In this document: positions 47,020 to 58,200 of the stretch, piece after piece | Position numbering within the stretch: the stretch's first letter is position 1 | How the letters are laid out: each line of letters begins with the position of its first letter | Assembly (NCBI GenBank): GCA_032622095.1 | Contig: CP136066.1 | Coordinates: 92,155,319-92,219,318, forward strand | Origin: Siphonodentalium dalli | Lineage: Eukaryota > Mollusca > Scaphopoda > Gadilida > Siphonodentaliidae | DNA length: 64,000 nucleotides | Direction of reading: 5' to 3' | The notes under the pieces: model-generated | The model's database searches: none | Seen by the model: the letters and a program-made list of their open reading frames with translations, nothing else | What the model was told of the DNA's origin: nothing | Position numbers and translations under genes: made by a program

Positions 47020-47400
47020 GTCAAGCAGCTCCTCCTGTCTGAAAAAAAGATTTGAATGCTTGTAATGACGTCAGAAAAGAGGAAAGACTGATCATATACA
47101 TATTATTAAGATACATCATCCCCTCCCCCATGAATGACTAAAATAAAATTTCACTCATTTGATATACCGGTATGTTTAATACTTGAACAAACAAAAATAA
47201 AAAACAAACTTAAATCTCATAAAACATTTATTTTCTGGCCATTTCAGGGTCAAACGATATTAAATGAGTGAATTTTCTTTTAGTCATACATGGGGGAAAA
47301 CGCCCAGGGTGTGCGAGTGAGATATCTGAAGACATTCGCAAATAGCACTCCCCCATGGGGGAAGATATACATGTATATCCAGACAGGAGGAGATGACATG
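47020..47400. repeat. imperfect foldback, about 370 bp
   Basis: CAGCTCCTCCTGTCTG (about 47027) is inverted at about 47379 (CAGACAGGAGGAGATG). Also CCCCCATGAATGACTAAAAT with TTTCACTCATTT (47125-47160) is inverted at 47258-47295 (AATGAGTGAATTTTCTTTTA...CATGGGGGA). The middle of the arms has diverged. Confidence 0.65.
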
Positions 47401-48884
47401 TTACACCGGTACATGTACTAAATGCTACCAAAAACATTCCAGATACATGTATAGGTACCGGTACCGTATATCATATTGGTCTTGTAAATATCATATATTT
47501 GTAAATGTTTTAAGAAGGCAATTTAAACAGTTTGGGGGGGGATTTAAACAGTTTGGGGGGGGGGGCAAATTGGCATTCCAAATACTAATTAACACTTGAA
47601 AGCCTGACATGTGGCACCCCAAATGTCAATATAACATTTGATTTTATCATCTTTACTTGAATTAGGTGAGTTCACAAATACTCTATTTCCATGCATATAC
47701 TAGTAAACACAATTATACATAATCATTGGGGAATTGAAAAAATTATACTGTATAATATACAAGCATATGTATACTAGAAGATAGCGGCACAAACTAGTAC
47801 TTCTGCATGTCAAATATCACACATACCAGTATATACCACTTACTAGTATACTGCGAATTGACTTCTTTAAAAATATTGGCCATCATATCAGGGAGGGGGC
47901 GGGGAATTTCCGGGCACGTATGCCGGGGTGGATGGGTGATTGATGGGACCAACAAACATTCTTTTCCGCAACTAAAATGTTTTTATCCTGCAAGTCGTTT
48001 GACTGTTTTTGCAATGAGTTTGGCTTAAAACACATACAATAAGAGAAATACAGATAACATAAATGACAAATTTCATGATGATCAGACAAACAGTATAGCT
48101 TGTAGCTCATGTTAATGGATTCAATTTTGAAATCCAAGATGGCCACCGGCAGCCATGTTTTTTTTGCTGAATGACCCCAAAATGAGTCATTCCTATTTAC
48201 ATGTCAACATCCAAAACAATTAGTATGCGCATAAATTCATATACAGCTGTTTACAGTGAATCTCCCCCCCCCCGGGCCCCCCCCCCCGCAAATCTGTTTT
48301 ATTGTCAAAAGGGCGGGGTGGATGTTTGGACGCGGGGGTGGGTGGGTCCCAACAAGGGTCGAAAGGAAAATATCAGCATACGTGCCTGAACATTTTTTCC
48401 GACCCCCTCCTCCCCCGATCATATGGCCATTTTCGTCCATTTTTCCAACTATACTTTCTATAGGACATGGGAATGCTTGATAGAAAAGTTGTATTGTTAT
48501 ATACAACTACCGTAGTAGGGGGTTAAATGTAGCACACCATGAAATTTGAAGTTGCTGACATTGTTTCTGGTGTCAATTTATAAACTCCACCCACCGCCTG
48601 TTGTCAGGCCGCATTGATTGGCATTACACAAACAGGCATGGAAATACAGGTTGTATTAATTTTCAACTTTTGGTGTGATATCTTTTGGTGTATCATAACT
48701 ACACGGTACTGTAGTTCCACAACAGTGACCGTGGCTAATGAATCTGGCAATATCTGTAATTGGAAGAAATATATGCTGCATATATATACATGTATGTGAT
48801 ATGGATACATGTATTTTCATAATTTGCAAACATATTTATAAACAAAGTGTAAAGTTCATTCTTCCAACAATGTGAGCGTCCTCG
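47401..48884. other. non-coding stretch with homopolymers and a repeat relic
   Basis: Contains direct repeats ATTTAAACAGTTTGGGGGGG (about 47520 and 47544) and C/G homopolymers at about 48265-48287. A copy of the AAGATGGCC repeat (48115-48175: AAATCCAAGATGGCCACCGG, AGCCATGTTTTTTTTG) is also present. No gene supported. Confidence 0.5.
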
Positions 48885-49156
48885 GCAATTCAGATGACCA
48901 TGATTCAATCGTACATGTAAGTGGAGGAATCGGGCCTGACAAAATCATGGATAGTTTGTTGACACGATTACGATGTCATCGCAGATGAGTATATTATCGG
49001 CGGTTAACCATGTGATTAATTACCCTATGTGTTTTCCATTTACTTTATACGATTTTTAAGTACACACACGTTCTGATTCAGTCACAAGTGGAAATAACCA
49101 AGGATACGCCACAAGTTCGCATCTAAAATCAAACAGTGCTTGGTTACGTAGCGTTT

Positions 49157-49367
49157 TTCCGAAGACCCATAACTCCGAAGGTCCGATTCTCCGAAGGTCC
49201 GATTCTCTGATTGTCCGAAAGCCCATAACTCCGAAGTCCCGATTCTCCGAAATCCCATAACTCCGAAGACCCATAACTCCGAAAGCCCATAACTCCGAAG
49301 GCCTATAACTCCAAACGCCCATAACTCCGAATGTTTATAACTCCGAAGGTCCGATTCTCCGAAGATC
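49157..49367. repeat. tandem array of 16-bp units, orientation 1
   Basis: About 13 units alternating ATAACTCCGAAGGCCC and GATTCTCCGAAGGTCC types. The overlapping minus frames (repeats of SELWAFG/RRIGPSE) are artefacts of the array. Confidence 0.93.
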
Positions 49368-49404
49368 ATGTTTTATCGCTTATTAAATAGTGTACAGTCT
49401 AGTG

Positions 49405-49677
49405 GCGGGGTCAATGGGGCCCTAGGGAAGACCGCCCCCAAAAAACATGTCAAATGTCATGTAAACGTCAGGAAATCCCTCCTATGCATTCAAATATTCA
49501 CAGTGTTCCTGCCCAGGGGAGCCCCCGGACCAACGATTGGGGGCGACCCCTCCCATGTATGCGCTCCCCAAATCAGGCCTTCGTGATATGCTTTCGGCAT
49601 ATCATATGCATGATATATCCCCCACATATGCTAATTAATGTGCACCCCTAAATGGGAAACCCTGGCTCCGCCACTGG
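49405..49677. repeat. CAGTGGCG-type TIR element, inner copy 1
   Basis: AGTGGCGGGGTCAATGGGG at the left is answered by CCCTGGCTCCGCCACTGG at the right, a short inverted terminus seen in many small animal elements. The body is G/C-rich with no ORF of note. Confidence 0.6.
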
Positions 49678-49835
49678 TGTGCACCGGGTATATTATAAAG
49701 AAACGCTGCAAGAATGTCAGAGTAGCCTAACATGCACAGGGTGACAGGGGCGACAAGTTCTTCCCCGTTCACCCCTGTACATTTTACTCTGGCATCTCAT
49801 GGGCCAACGTAACGTTATAGTATCTGGTGTATAGT

Positions 49836-50031
49836 CAGTGGCGGGCCAGGATTCCTATTTAGGTGGGGGCAGTAGGAAAAGTTTGAATATTTTGATGCCC
49901 CATGAACGATTTCCGGGCGTTTACATGACATTGGACATGTTTTGGTAGGGGCCCATATTGTCTGAAATAGCAAGTAGAGGTTTAATGGGGGCAGTGGGAA
50001 TTTTGGGACCCCCTTGGCTTCGCCACTGGAC
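49836..50031. repeat. CAGTGGCG-type TIR element, inner copy 2
   Basis: CAGTGGCGGGCCAGG at the left and CCTTGGCTTCGCCACTG at the right; about 196 bp. The ends fit a hAT-like CAG-G start, but no 8-bp flanking duplication was seen. Confidence 0.6.
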
Positions 50032-50072
50032 TGTACACTATTTAGTAAACGATAATACCCCGATAAAACAAA

Positions 50073-50470
50073 ATCTTCGGAGAATCGGACCTTCGGAGAA
50101 TCGGACCTTCGGAGTTATGGGCCGTCGGAGAATCGGGCCTTCGGAGTTATAGGTCTTCGGAGAATCGGCCCTTCATAGTTATAGGTCTTCGGAGAATCGG
50201 CCCTTCGGAGTTATGGGCCGTCGGAGAATCGGGCCTTCGGAGTTATAGGTCTTCGGAGAATCGGCCCTTCATAGTTATAGGTCTTCGGAGAATCGGCCCT
50301 TCGGAGTTATGGGCTTTCGGAGAATCGGATCTTCGGAGTTATGGGCCGTTGGAGAATCGGGTCTTCGGAGTTATGGGCCGTCGGAGAATCAGGTCTTCGG
50401 AGTTGTGGGCCGTCGGAGAATCGGGTCTTCGGAGTTGTGGGCCTTCGTAGTAATAGGTCTTCGGAAAACC
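50073..50470. repeat. tandem array of 16-bp units, orientation 2
   Basis: About 24 units of GGGCCTTCGGAGTTAT and CGGTCTTCGGAGAATC types, in inverse orientation to 49157-49367. A larger repeat is visible inside: ATAGTTATAGGTCTTCGGAG recurs at about 50167 and 50272. Mixed with TTCGGAGTTGTGGGCC variants at the right. Confidence 0.93.
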
Positions 50471-50611
50471 GGTCTGACACCCAGTGCTTGATATTACTTT
50501 TTATCACGCGCGATCATGTCATGAGCATACTTAGTAAAACTACCGGTTACTACATACAACGAAATCTTTCCACTTACGATTGAATCGTGATCATCAGAAC
50601 ATTCACTTAGT

Positions 50612-51000
50612 GAGCGTTCAGACGACCATGATTCAATCGTAATTGGAAACTTTTCCGTCGTAGGAAGTAACCGCTAATCGGACTGCGCATGCTCACATCA
50701 AAATCATAGGTCAAAAATACTATCAAGCACTGTTTGATTTTAGATGCAAAATAGCAGCAAAATTGTGGCGTATCCTAGGTTTGATACCACCACTTGTGAC
50801 GCAAAATTCGCAGTCGTGTGTACGTAAAAATTGTAGCTGGAAATGACAAGGGTAGTCAATCACATGCTTTAGGATGTTCAACCTACGGTATAATCATGTA
50901 CGACAACATCGCAATTGTGTGAACAAACTATCCACGATCACGTCGGGCCCGATTCCTCCACTTACGATTGAATCGTGGTCGTCTGAACGTACACTTAGTG
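50612..51000. mobile_element. palindromic element II, adjacent short copy
   Basis: Starts with AGCGTTCAGACGACCATGAT and ends with the inverse ATCGTGGTCGTCTGAACGT (50972-50990). Its right half (AAACAGTGCTTG / GATACGCCAC region inverted, 50725-50775) matches the left half of element I (49095-49140). Lacks the internal arrays. Elements I and II abut around CACTTAGTG (about 50606-50614). Confidence 0.7.
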
Positions 51001-51975
51001 TTGAATTGGCCACACAATAACTTGAGTGTGAATGCCATGGGCATTTTAATATTATCAGGTTCACATTTGTTCAAAATAATGCTATGAAGAAGTACCTTTA
51101 TATACAATTGTCTTTCAACTTCAAGTTATATTTTCAATAAACGTGACCATTTTGTTTTCCAACTACCGGTATTGTCATATTAATCTCGACCGATAATACA
51201 CAGAAATTATGGCTTTATGCCAGAATTAGATTTTGCAGAGTAAAGTCTAAAGATTCCCATTCACGCAATACTTTTTTTTTATATAGCATAGAAATTAAGC
51301 ACAAATTAGAACTTAATAAAAACCGTTTTTGCAAAGTTTCCCAGTTTTGCGAATATTGTTGAGTGGTACATTGATATACGAATGATCAATGCGTATAATC
51401 ATAGTCCATCAGATGTTACTATTTTAACATGATAAATCATAACATATGGCAACCCGATCATCGTTTTCTAAAATTTCGTACATATTTCACCCACAGTAAA
51501 ATTCACGATCATTTCATTTCAAAAACATGGATAAATCACGGAATTGTAATCGTAGTTCAATTAAGTATATCACTCGTAACAACTTGTTCGTAAAGAGAAA
51601 ACACTTCAACAGTTTACATATTAAGTTCACTTACCTGTATCAAGCGAAGAGTTTATTTCCGACATTGAAAATAATTTGTTGTCAAAATGGACGAACAAGC
51701 CGACCGCGTGAGTTGACGAGACACACTAAAACTTGTAGTCCCAGTCCGAGTCCAGTAAAACGTGTAGTTGGGATTATCAATTTCGTCCATCCCAGAGATC
51801 TAGTATATTTTATAAAAGAGACATTTTCTGCACAGATCTATACCATTTGCATGGTCATAAAAGGTATCTAGTGATTACTCATATGGTGGGCCTATATAGA
51901 CTTGAGTGATGTGTTTTGGCCTGTGCCATTTAAAATTAATTCAGGGGGTGGGGGGGGGAAATCAATGCATATTAA
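51001..51975. other. non-coding stretch
   Basis: A 114-codon plus frame at 51527-51871 has no recognisable domain and no splice context. Nothing else supported. Confidence 0.45.
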
Positions 51976-52094
51976 TTTTTATTTGCGATTAAGCGCAAAT
52001 GATTTACGCTTAAATATAAATATTTGCGCTTAAGCCCAAATGATAGAGGTTATTTGCACTTAAGCGCAAATATTTGTGCCCAAGCGTAAATAAA
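51976..52094. repeat. cluster of TTTGCGCTTAAGCGCAAA palindromes
   Basis: Six half- or full palindromes of the form TTTGCGCTTAAGCGCAAAT occur within 120 bp (near 51981, 52000, 52022, 52051, 52066 and 52080), some degenerate. They would form alternative hairpins or cruciforms. Confidence 0.8.
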
Positions 52095-52117
52095 TAATAA
52101 ATGTGAAAAGGGCCTCC

Positions 52118-52246
52118 CATATATGACCATTGCGGGAATTGCGCTGGTGCTGCATTAAAGACCATGTGCTAGAGCATTCACTTATATATGTGAGTCATCC
52201 ATATGGAGCCTCGCATCATATATAAGAGAATGCACTGGCTTACAAG
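52118..52246. repeat. dispersed MITE-like repeat, copy 3, at the satellite edge
   Basis: GACCATTGCGGGAATTGCGC, GGTGCTGCATTAAAGACCATG and ATATAAGAGAATGCACTGGC match copies at 34107 and 45254. The satellite array begins within a few bases of its end, so it marks the array boundary. Confidence 0.75.
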
Positions 52247-55200
52247 GCTTGCCAATAAACTAAACATTTCTCAGGTTATTGCATGCACTTTTAATACACA
52301 GGGCAAGGTAGATTACATCATTTGATAGATATTCTAGAATTTCTAGTTTGTGAAAACTAACTTAAAGCCATATTTTATGCACCCTGTCTAGCCGACTGAA
52401 CTATGAACTATAGACATGTTATTATTTTTATTATCAGAGACATACCTTCTGCCAAGATATAGCCTTATACATTATAAACATGCAAATAGTTGCTTCATTT
52501 GGGCTAACTTCCATCATTTAGCGAGTCAAATCTGAGGAAATTCTCTTAGTTTGAAAGTTGTAGCATGCCTGGCCCGCTGAATTGATGTCACAAACATCAA
52601 ATGTTAGTACTTCTTGTCAGATGGACATTTCTGCCAATAAACTAAACATTTCTCATTGCAATTGTATGCATTTTAATACACAGAGCAAGGTAGATTACAT
52701 TATTTGATGGATATTTTACTTAAAATAGTCTGTGGAAACAACCTAAATGCCATATTGTATGCATCCATGTATAGAAAAATGAAATACAACTATGGATATT
52801 TTATTGTTTTTTTTCATCAGAGACATTCATTCTGCTAAGATATAGCCTTATACATGTTACAAACATGCTAATAGTGGCTTCATTGGGCTTTTTTTCATCA
52901 TTTGGACAGTTAAATCTGAAGAAATTGCCTTAGTTCGAAGTTTATAAGATCACAGTGCCCCATGAAATGGTGTCTAAAATCTCAAATGTTAGTACTTCTT
53001 TATCAGATGGATATCTCTGCCAATATATTAATCAATTCTCATGATCATTGCATGGATTTTAATGTACAGGGCAAGGTAGATTACATTATATTTTGGATAT
53101 TTTACTTTAAATATTTTGTGGAAACTACCTAAAAGCCATATTGTATGCATCCATGTATAGCCAAATGAAATACAACTATGGATATTTTATTGTTTATTTC
53201 ATCAGAGACATGTATTCTGTTCAGATATAGCCTTATGTATGTTATAAACATGCCAATAATGGCATCATTTAGGCTTTTTTTCCATAATTTAGAGGGTCAA
53301 AGCTGAATAAATTCCCTTATTTCAAATTTGTAAGATGCCAAGCCAGCTGAAATGGTGTATCAAACCTCAAATGGCAGTATTTCTTATCAGATGGACATCT
53401 CTACCAATAAATGAAACATTTTTCATGGTCATTGCATGCATTTTAATATACAGGACAAGGTAGAAAACATCATTTGATGGATATTTTACTTAAAATAGTC
53501 TGTGGAAACAACCTAAAAGCCATGTTGTATGCATCCCTGTATAGCCAAAACAAATTAAACTATGGATATTTTATTGTTGATTTCATCAGAGACATGTATT
53601 CTGTTGAGATATAGCCTTATATATGTTATAAACATGCACATAGTGGCTTCATTTGGGCTTGCTTCCATAATTTAGAGAGCCAAACCTGAAGAGATTCCCT
53701 TATTTTAAATTTGTAAGATGCCAAGCCAGCTGAAATGGTGTATCAAACCTTAAATGGCAGTATTTCTTATCAGATGGACATCTCTCCCAATAAATTAAAC
53801 ATTTCTCATGGTCACTGCATGCATTATGATATATAGGGCAAGGCAGAAAACATTATTTGATGGATATCTTACTTAAAATAGTCTGTGGAAACTACATAAA
53901 AGCAATATTGTATGCATCCCTCTATAGCCAAATGCAATTAAACTATGGATATTTTATTGTGTATTTTATCAGATAAATGTATTCTGTTGAGATATAGCCT
54001 TATACATGTCATTAATATGCAAATAGTGGCTTCATTTGTGCTTTCTTCCATTATTTAGAGAGTCAAATCTGAAGAAATTCCCTTAGTTTGATATTTATGA
54101 TCCCATAATCCCATGAAATGGTATTTAAAACCTCAAATGTCAGTATTTCCTATCAGATGGACATATCAACTAATAAATTAAACATTTCCCATGGTCATTA
54201 CATGCATTTTAATATACAAGGCAATGTAGAAAACATCATTTGATGGATATTTTACTTAAAATAGTCTGTGGAAACTACATAAAAGCAATATTGTATGCAT
54301 CCCTGTATAGCCAAATCAAATTAAACTCTGGAGATTGTTTTGTTTATTTCATCTGAGACATGTATTCTGTTCAGATATAGCCTTATGTATGTTATAAACA
54401 TGCCAATAATGGCATCATTTAGGCTTTTTTTCCATAATTTAGAGGGTCAAAGCTGAATAAATTCCCTTATTTCAAATTTGTAAGATGCCAAGCCAGCTGA
54501 AATGGTGTATCAAACCTCAAATGGCAGTATTTCTTATCAGATGGACATCTCTACCAATAAATGAAACATTTTTCATGGTCACTGCATGCATTTTAATATA
54601 CAGGACAAGGTAGAAAACATCATTTGATGGATATTTTACTTAAAATAGTCTGTGGAAACAACCTAAAAGCCATGTTGTATGCATCCCCGTATAGCCAAAA
54701 CAAATTAAACTATGGATATTTTATTGTTGATTTCATCAGAGACATGTATTCTGTTGAGATATAGCCTTATGTGTGTTATAAACATGCCAATAATGGCATC
54801 ATTTAGGCTTTTTTTCCATAATTTAGAGGGTCAAAGCTGAATAAATTCCCTTATTTCAAATTTGTAAGATGCCAAGCCAGCTGAAATGGTGTATCAAACC
54901 TCAAATGGCAGTATTTCTTATCAGATGGACATCTCTACCAATAAATGAAACATTTTTCATGGTCATTGAATGCATTTTAATATACAGGACAAGGTAGAAA
55001 ACATCATTTGATGGATATTTTACTTAAAATAGTCTGTGGAAACAACCTAAAAGCCATGTTGTATGCATCCCTGTATAGCCAAAACAAATTAAACTATGGA
55101 TATTTTATTGTTAATTTCATCAGAGACATGTATTCTGTTGAGATATAGCCTTATGTATGTTATAAACATGCCAATAATGGCATCATTTAGGCTTTTTTTC

Positions 55201-58200
55201 CATAATTTAGAGGGTCAAAGCTGAATAAATTCCCTTATTTCAAATTTGTAAGATGCCAAGCCAGCTGAAATGGTGTATCAAACCTCAAATGGCAGTATTA
55301 CTTATCAGATGGACATCTCTACCAATAAATGAAACATTTTTCATGGTCATTGCATGCATTTTAATATACAGGACAAGGTAGAAAACATCATTTGATGGAT
55401 ATTTTACTTAAAATAGTCTGTGGAAACAACCTAAAAGCCATGTTGTATGCATCCCTGTATAGCCAAAACAAATTAAACTATGGATATTTTATTGTTGATT
55501 TCATCAGAGACATGTATTCTGTTAAGATATAGCCTTATATATGTTATAAACATGCAAATAGTGGCTTCATTTGGGCTTGCTTCCATAATTTAGAGAGCCA
55601 AACCTGAAGAGATTCCCTTATTTTAAATTTGTAAGATGCCAAGCCAGCTGAAATGGTGTATCAAACCTTAAATGGCAGTATTTCTTATCAGATGGACATC
55701 TCTCCCAATAAATTAAACATTTCTCATGGTCACTGCATGCATTATGATATATAGGGCAAGGTAGAAAACATTATTTGATGGATATCTTACTTAAAATAGT
55801 CTGTGGAAACTACATAAAAGCAATATTGTATGCATCCCTCTATAGCCAAATGCAATTAAACTATGGATATTTTATTGTGTATTTTATCAGAGACATGTAT
55901 TCTGTTGAGATATAGCTTATACATGTCATTAATATGCAAATAGTGGCTTCATTTGGGCTTTCTTCCATTATTTAGAGAGTCAAATCTGAAGAAATTCCCT
56001 TAGTTTGATATTTATGATCCCATAATCCCATGAAATGGTATTTAAAACCTCAAATGTCAGTATTTCCTATCAGATGGACATATCAACTAATAAATTAAAC
56101 ATTTCCCATGGTCATTACATGCATTTTAATATACAAGGCAATGTAGAAAACATCATTTGATGGATATTTTACTTAAAATAGTCTGTGGAAACTACATAAA
56201 AGCAATATTGTATGCATCCCTGTATAGCCAAATCAAATTAAACTATGGAGATTGTTTTGTTTATTTCATCTGAGACATGTATTCTGTTCAGATATAGCCT
56301 TATGTATGTTATAAACATGCCAATAATGGCATCATTTAGGCTTTTTTTCCATAATTTAGAGGGTCAAAGCTGAATAAATTCCCTTATTTCAAATTTGTAA
56401 GATGCCAAGCCAGCTGAAATGGTGTATCAAACCTCAAATGGCAGTATTTCTTATCAGATGGACATCTCTACCAATAAATGAAACATTTTTCATGGTCATT
56501 GCATGCATTTTAATATACAGGACAAGGTAGAAAACATCATTTGATGGATATTTTACTTAAAATAGTCTGTGGAAACAACCTAAAAGCCATGTTGTATGCA
56601 TCCCTGTATAGCCAAAACAAATTAAACTATGGATATTTTATTGTTGATTTCATCAGAGACATGTATTCTGTTGAGATATAGCCTTATGTATGTTATAAAC
56701 ATGCCAATAATGGCATCATTTAGGCTTTTTTTCCATAATTTAGAGGGTCAAAGCTGAATAAATTCCCTTATTTCAAATTTGTAAGATGCCAAGCCAGCTG
56801 AAATGGTGTATCAAACCTCAAATGGCAGTATTACTTATCAGATGGACATCTCTACCAATAAATGAAACATTTTTCATGGTCATTGCATGCATTTTAATAT
56901 ACAGGACAAGGTAGAAAACATCATTTGATGGATATTTTACTTAAAATAGTCTGTGGAAACAACCTAAAAGCCATGTTGTATGCATCCCTGTATAGCCAAA
57001 ACAAATTAAACTATGGATATTTTATTGTTGATTTCATCAGAGACATGTATTCTGTTGAGATATAGCCTTATATATGTTATAAACATGCAAATAGTGGCTT
57101 CATTTGGGCTTGCTTCCATAATTTAGAGAGCCAAACCTGAAGAGATTCCCTTATTTTAAATTTGTAAGATGCCAAGCCAGCTGAAATGGTGTATCAAACC
57201 TTAAATGGCAGTATTTCTTATCAGATGGACATCTCTCCCAATAAATTAAACATTTCTCATGGTCACTGCATGCATTATGATATATAGGGCAAGATAGAAA
57301 ACATTATTTGATGGATATCTTACTTAAAATAGTCTGTGGAAACTACATAAAAGCAATATTGTATGCATCCCTCTATAGCCAAATGCAATTAAACTATGGA
57401 TATTTTATTGTGTATTTTATCAGAGACATGTATTCTGTTGAGATATAGCCTTATACATGTCATTAATATGCAAATAGTGGCTTCATTTGTGCTTTCTTCC
57501 ATTATTTAGAGAGTCAAATCTGAAGAAATTCCCTTAGTTTGATATTTATGATCCCATAATCCCATGAAATGGTATTTAAAACCTCAAATGTCAGTATTTC
57601 CTATCAGATGGACATATCAACTAATAAATTAAACATTTCCCATGGTCATTACATGCATTTTAATATACAAGGCAATGTAGAAAACATCATTTGATGGATA
57701 TTTTACTTAAAATAGTCTGTGGAAACTACATAAAAGCAATATTGTATGCATCCCTGTATAGCCAAATCAAATTAAACTATGGAGATTGTTTTGTTTATTT
57801 CATCTGAGACATGTATTCTGTTCAGATATAGCCTTATGTATGTTATAAACATGCCAATAATGGCATCATTTAGGCTTTTTTTCCATAATTTAGAGGGTCA
57901 AAGCTGAATAAATTCCCTTATTTCAAATTTGTAAGATGCCAAGCCAGCTGAAATGGTGTATCAAACCTCAAATGGCAGTATTTATTATCAGATGGACATC
58001 TCTACCAATAAATGAAACATTTTTCATGGTCATTGCATGCATTTTAATATACAGGACAAGGTAGAAAACATCATTTGATGGATATTTTACTTAAAATAGT
58101 CTGTGGAAACAACCTAAAAGCCATGTTGTATGCATCCCTGTATAGCCAAAACAAATTAAACTATGGATATTTTATTGTTGATTTCATCAGAGACATGTAT

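Larger units (their letters stand above)
48885..50605. mobile_element. palindromic element I with internal inverted tandem arrays
   Basis: The left end CAGATGACCATGATTCAATC (48891-48913) is inverted at the right end (TACGATTGAATCGTGATCATC, about 50576-50598, in part). Inside lie two arrays of 16-bp units in opposite orientation (49157-49367 and 50073-50470). Inside those, a further inverted pair TTAAATAGTGTACAGTC (49382-49400) and GACTGTACACTATTTAGT (50029-50046) brackets two CAGTGGCG elements. The whole 1.7 kb is thus a nested palindrome. No coding sequence. Confidence 0.75.

Noticed and set aside
48237-48506. Pro- and Gly-rich open frames on both strands
   Set aside because: Caused by C- and G-homopolymers; no coding evidence.
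49056-49369. 88- and 95-codon minus frames rich in SELWAFG and RRIGPSE
   Set aside because: They are translations of a 16-bp tandem array; the periodicity explains them completely.
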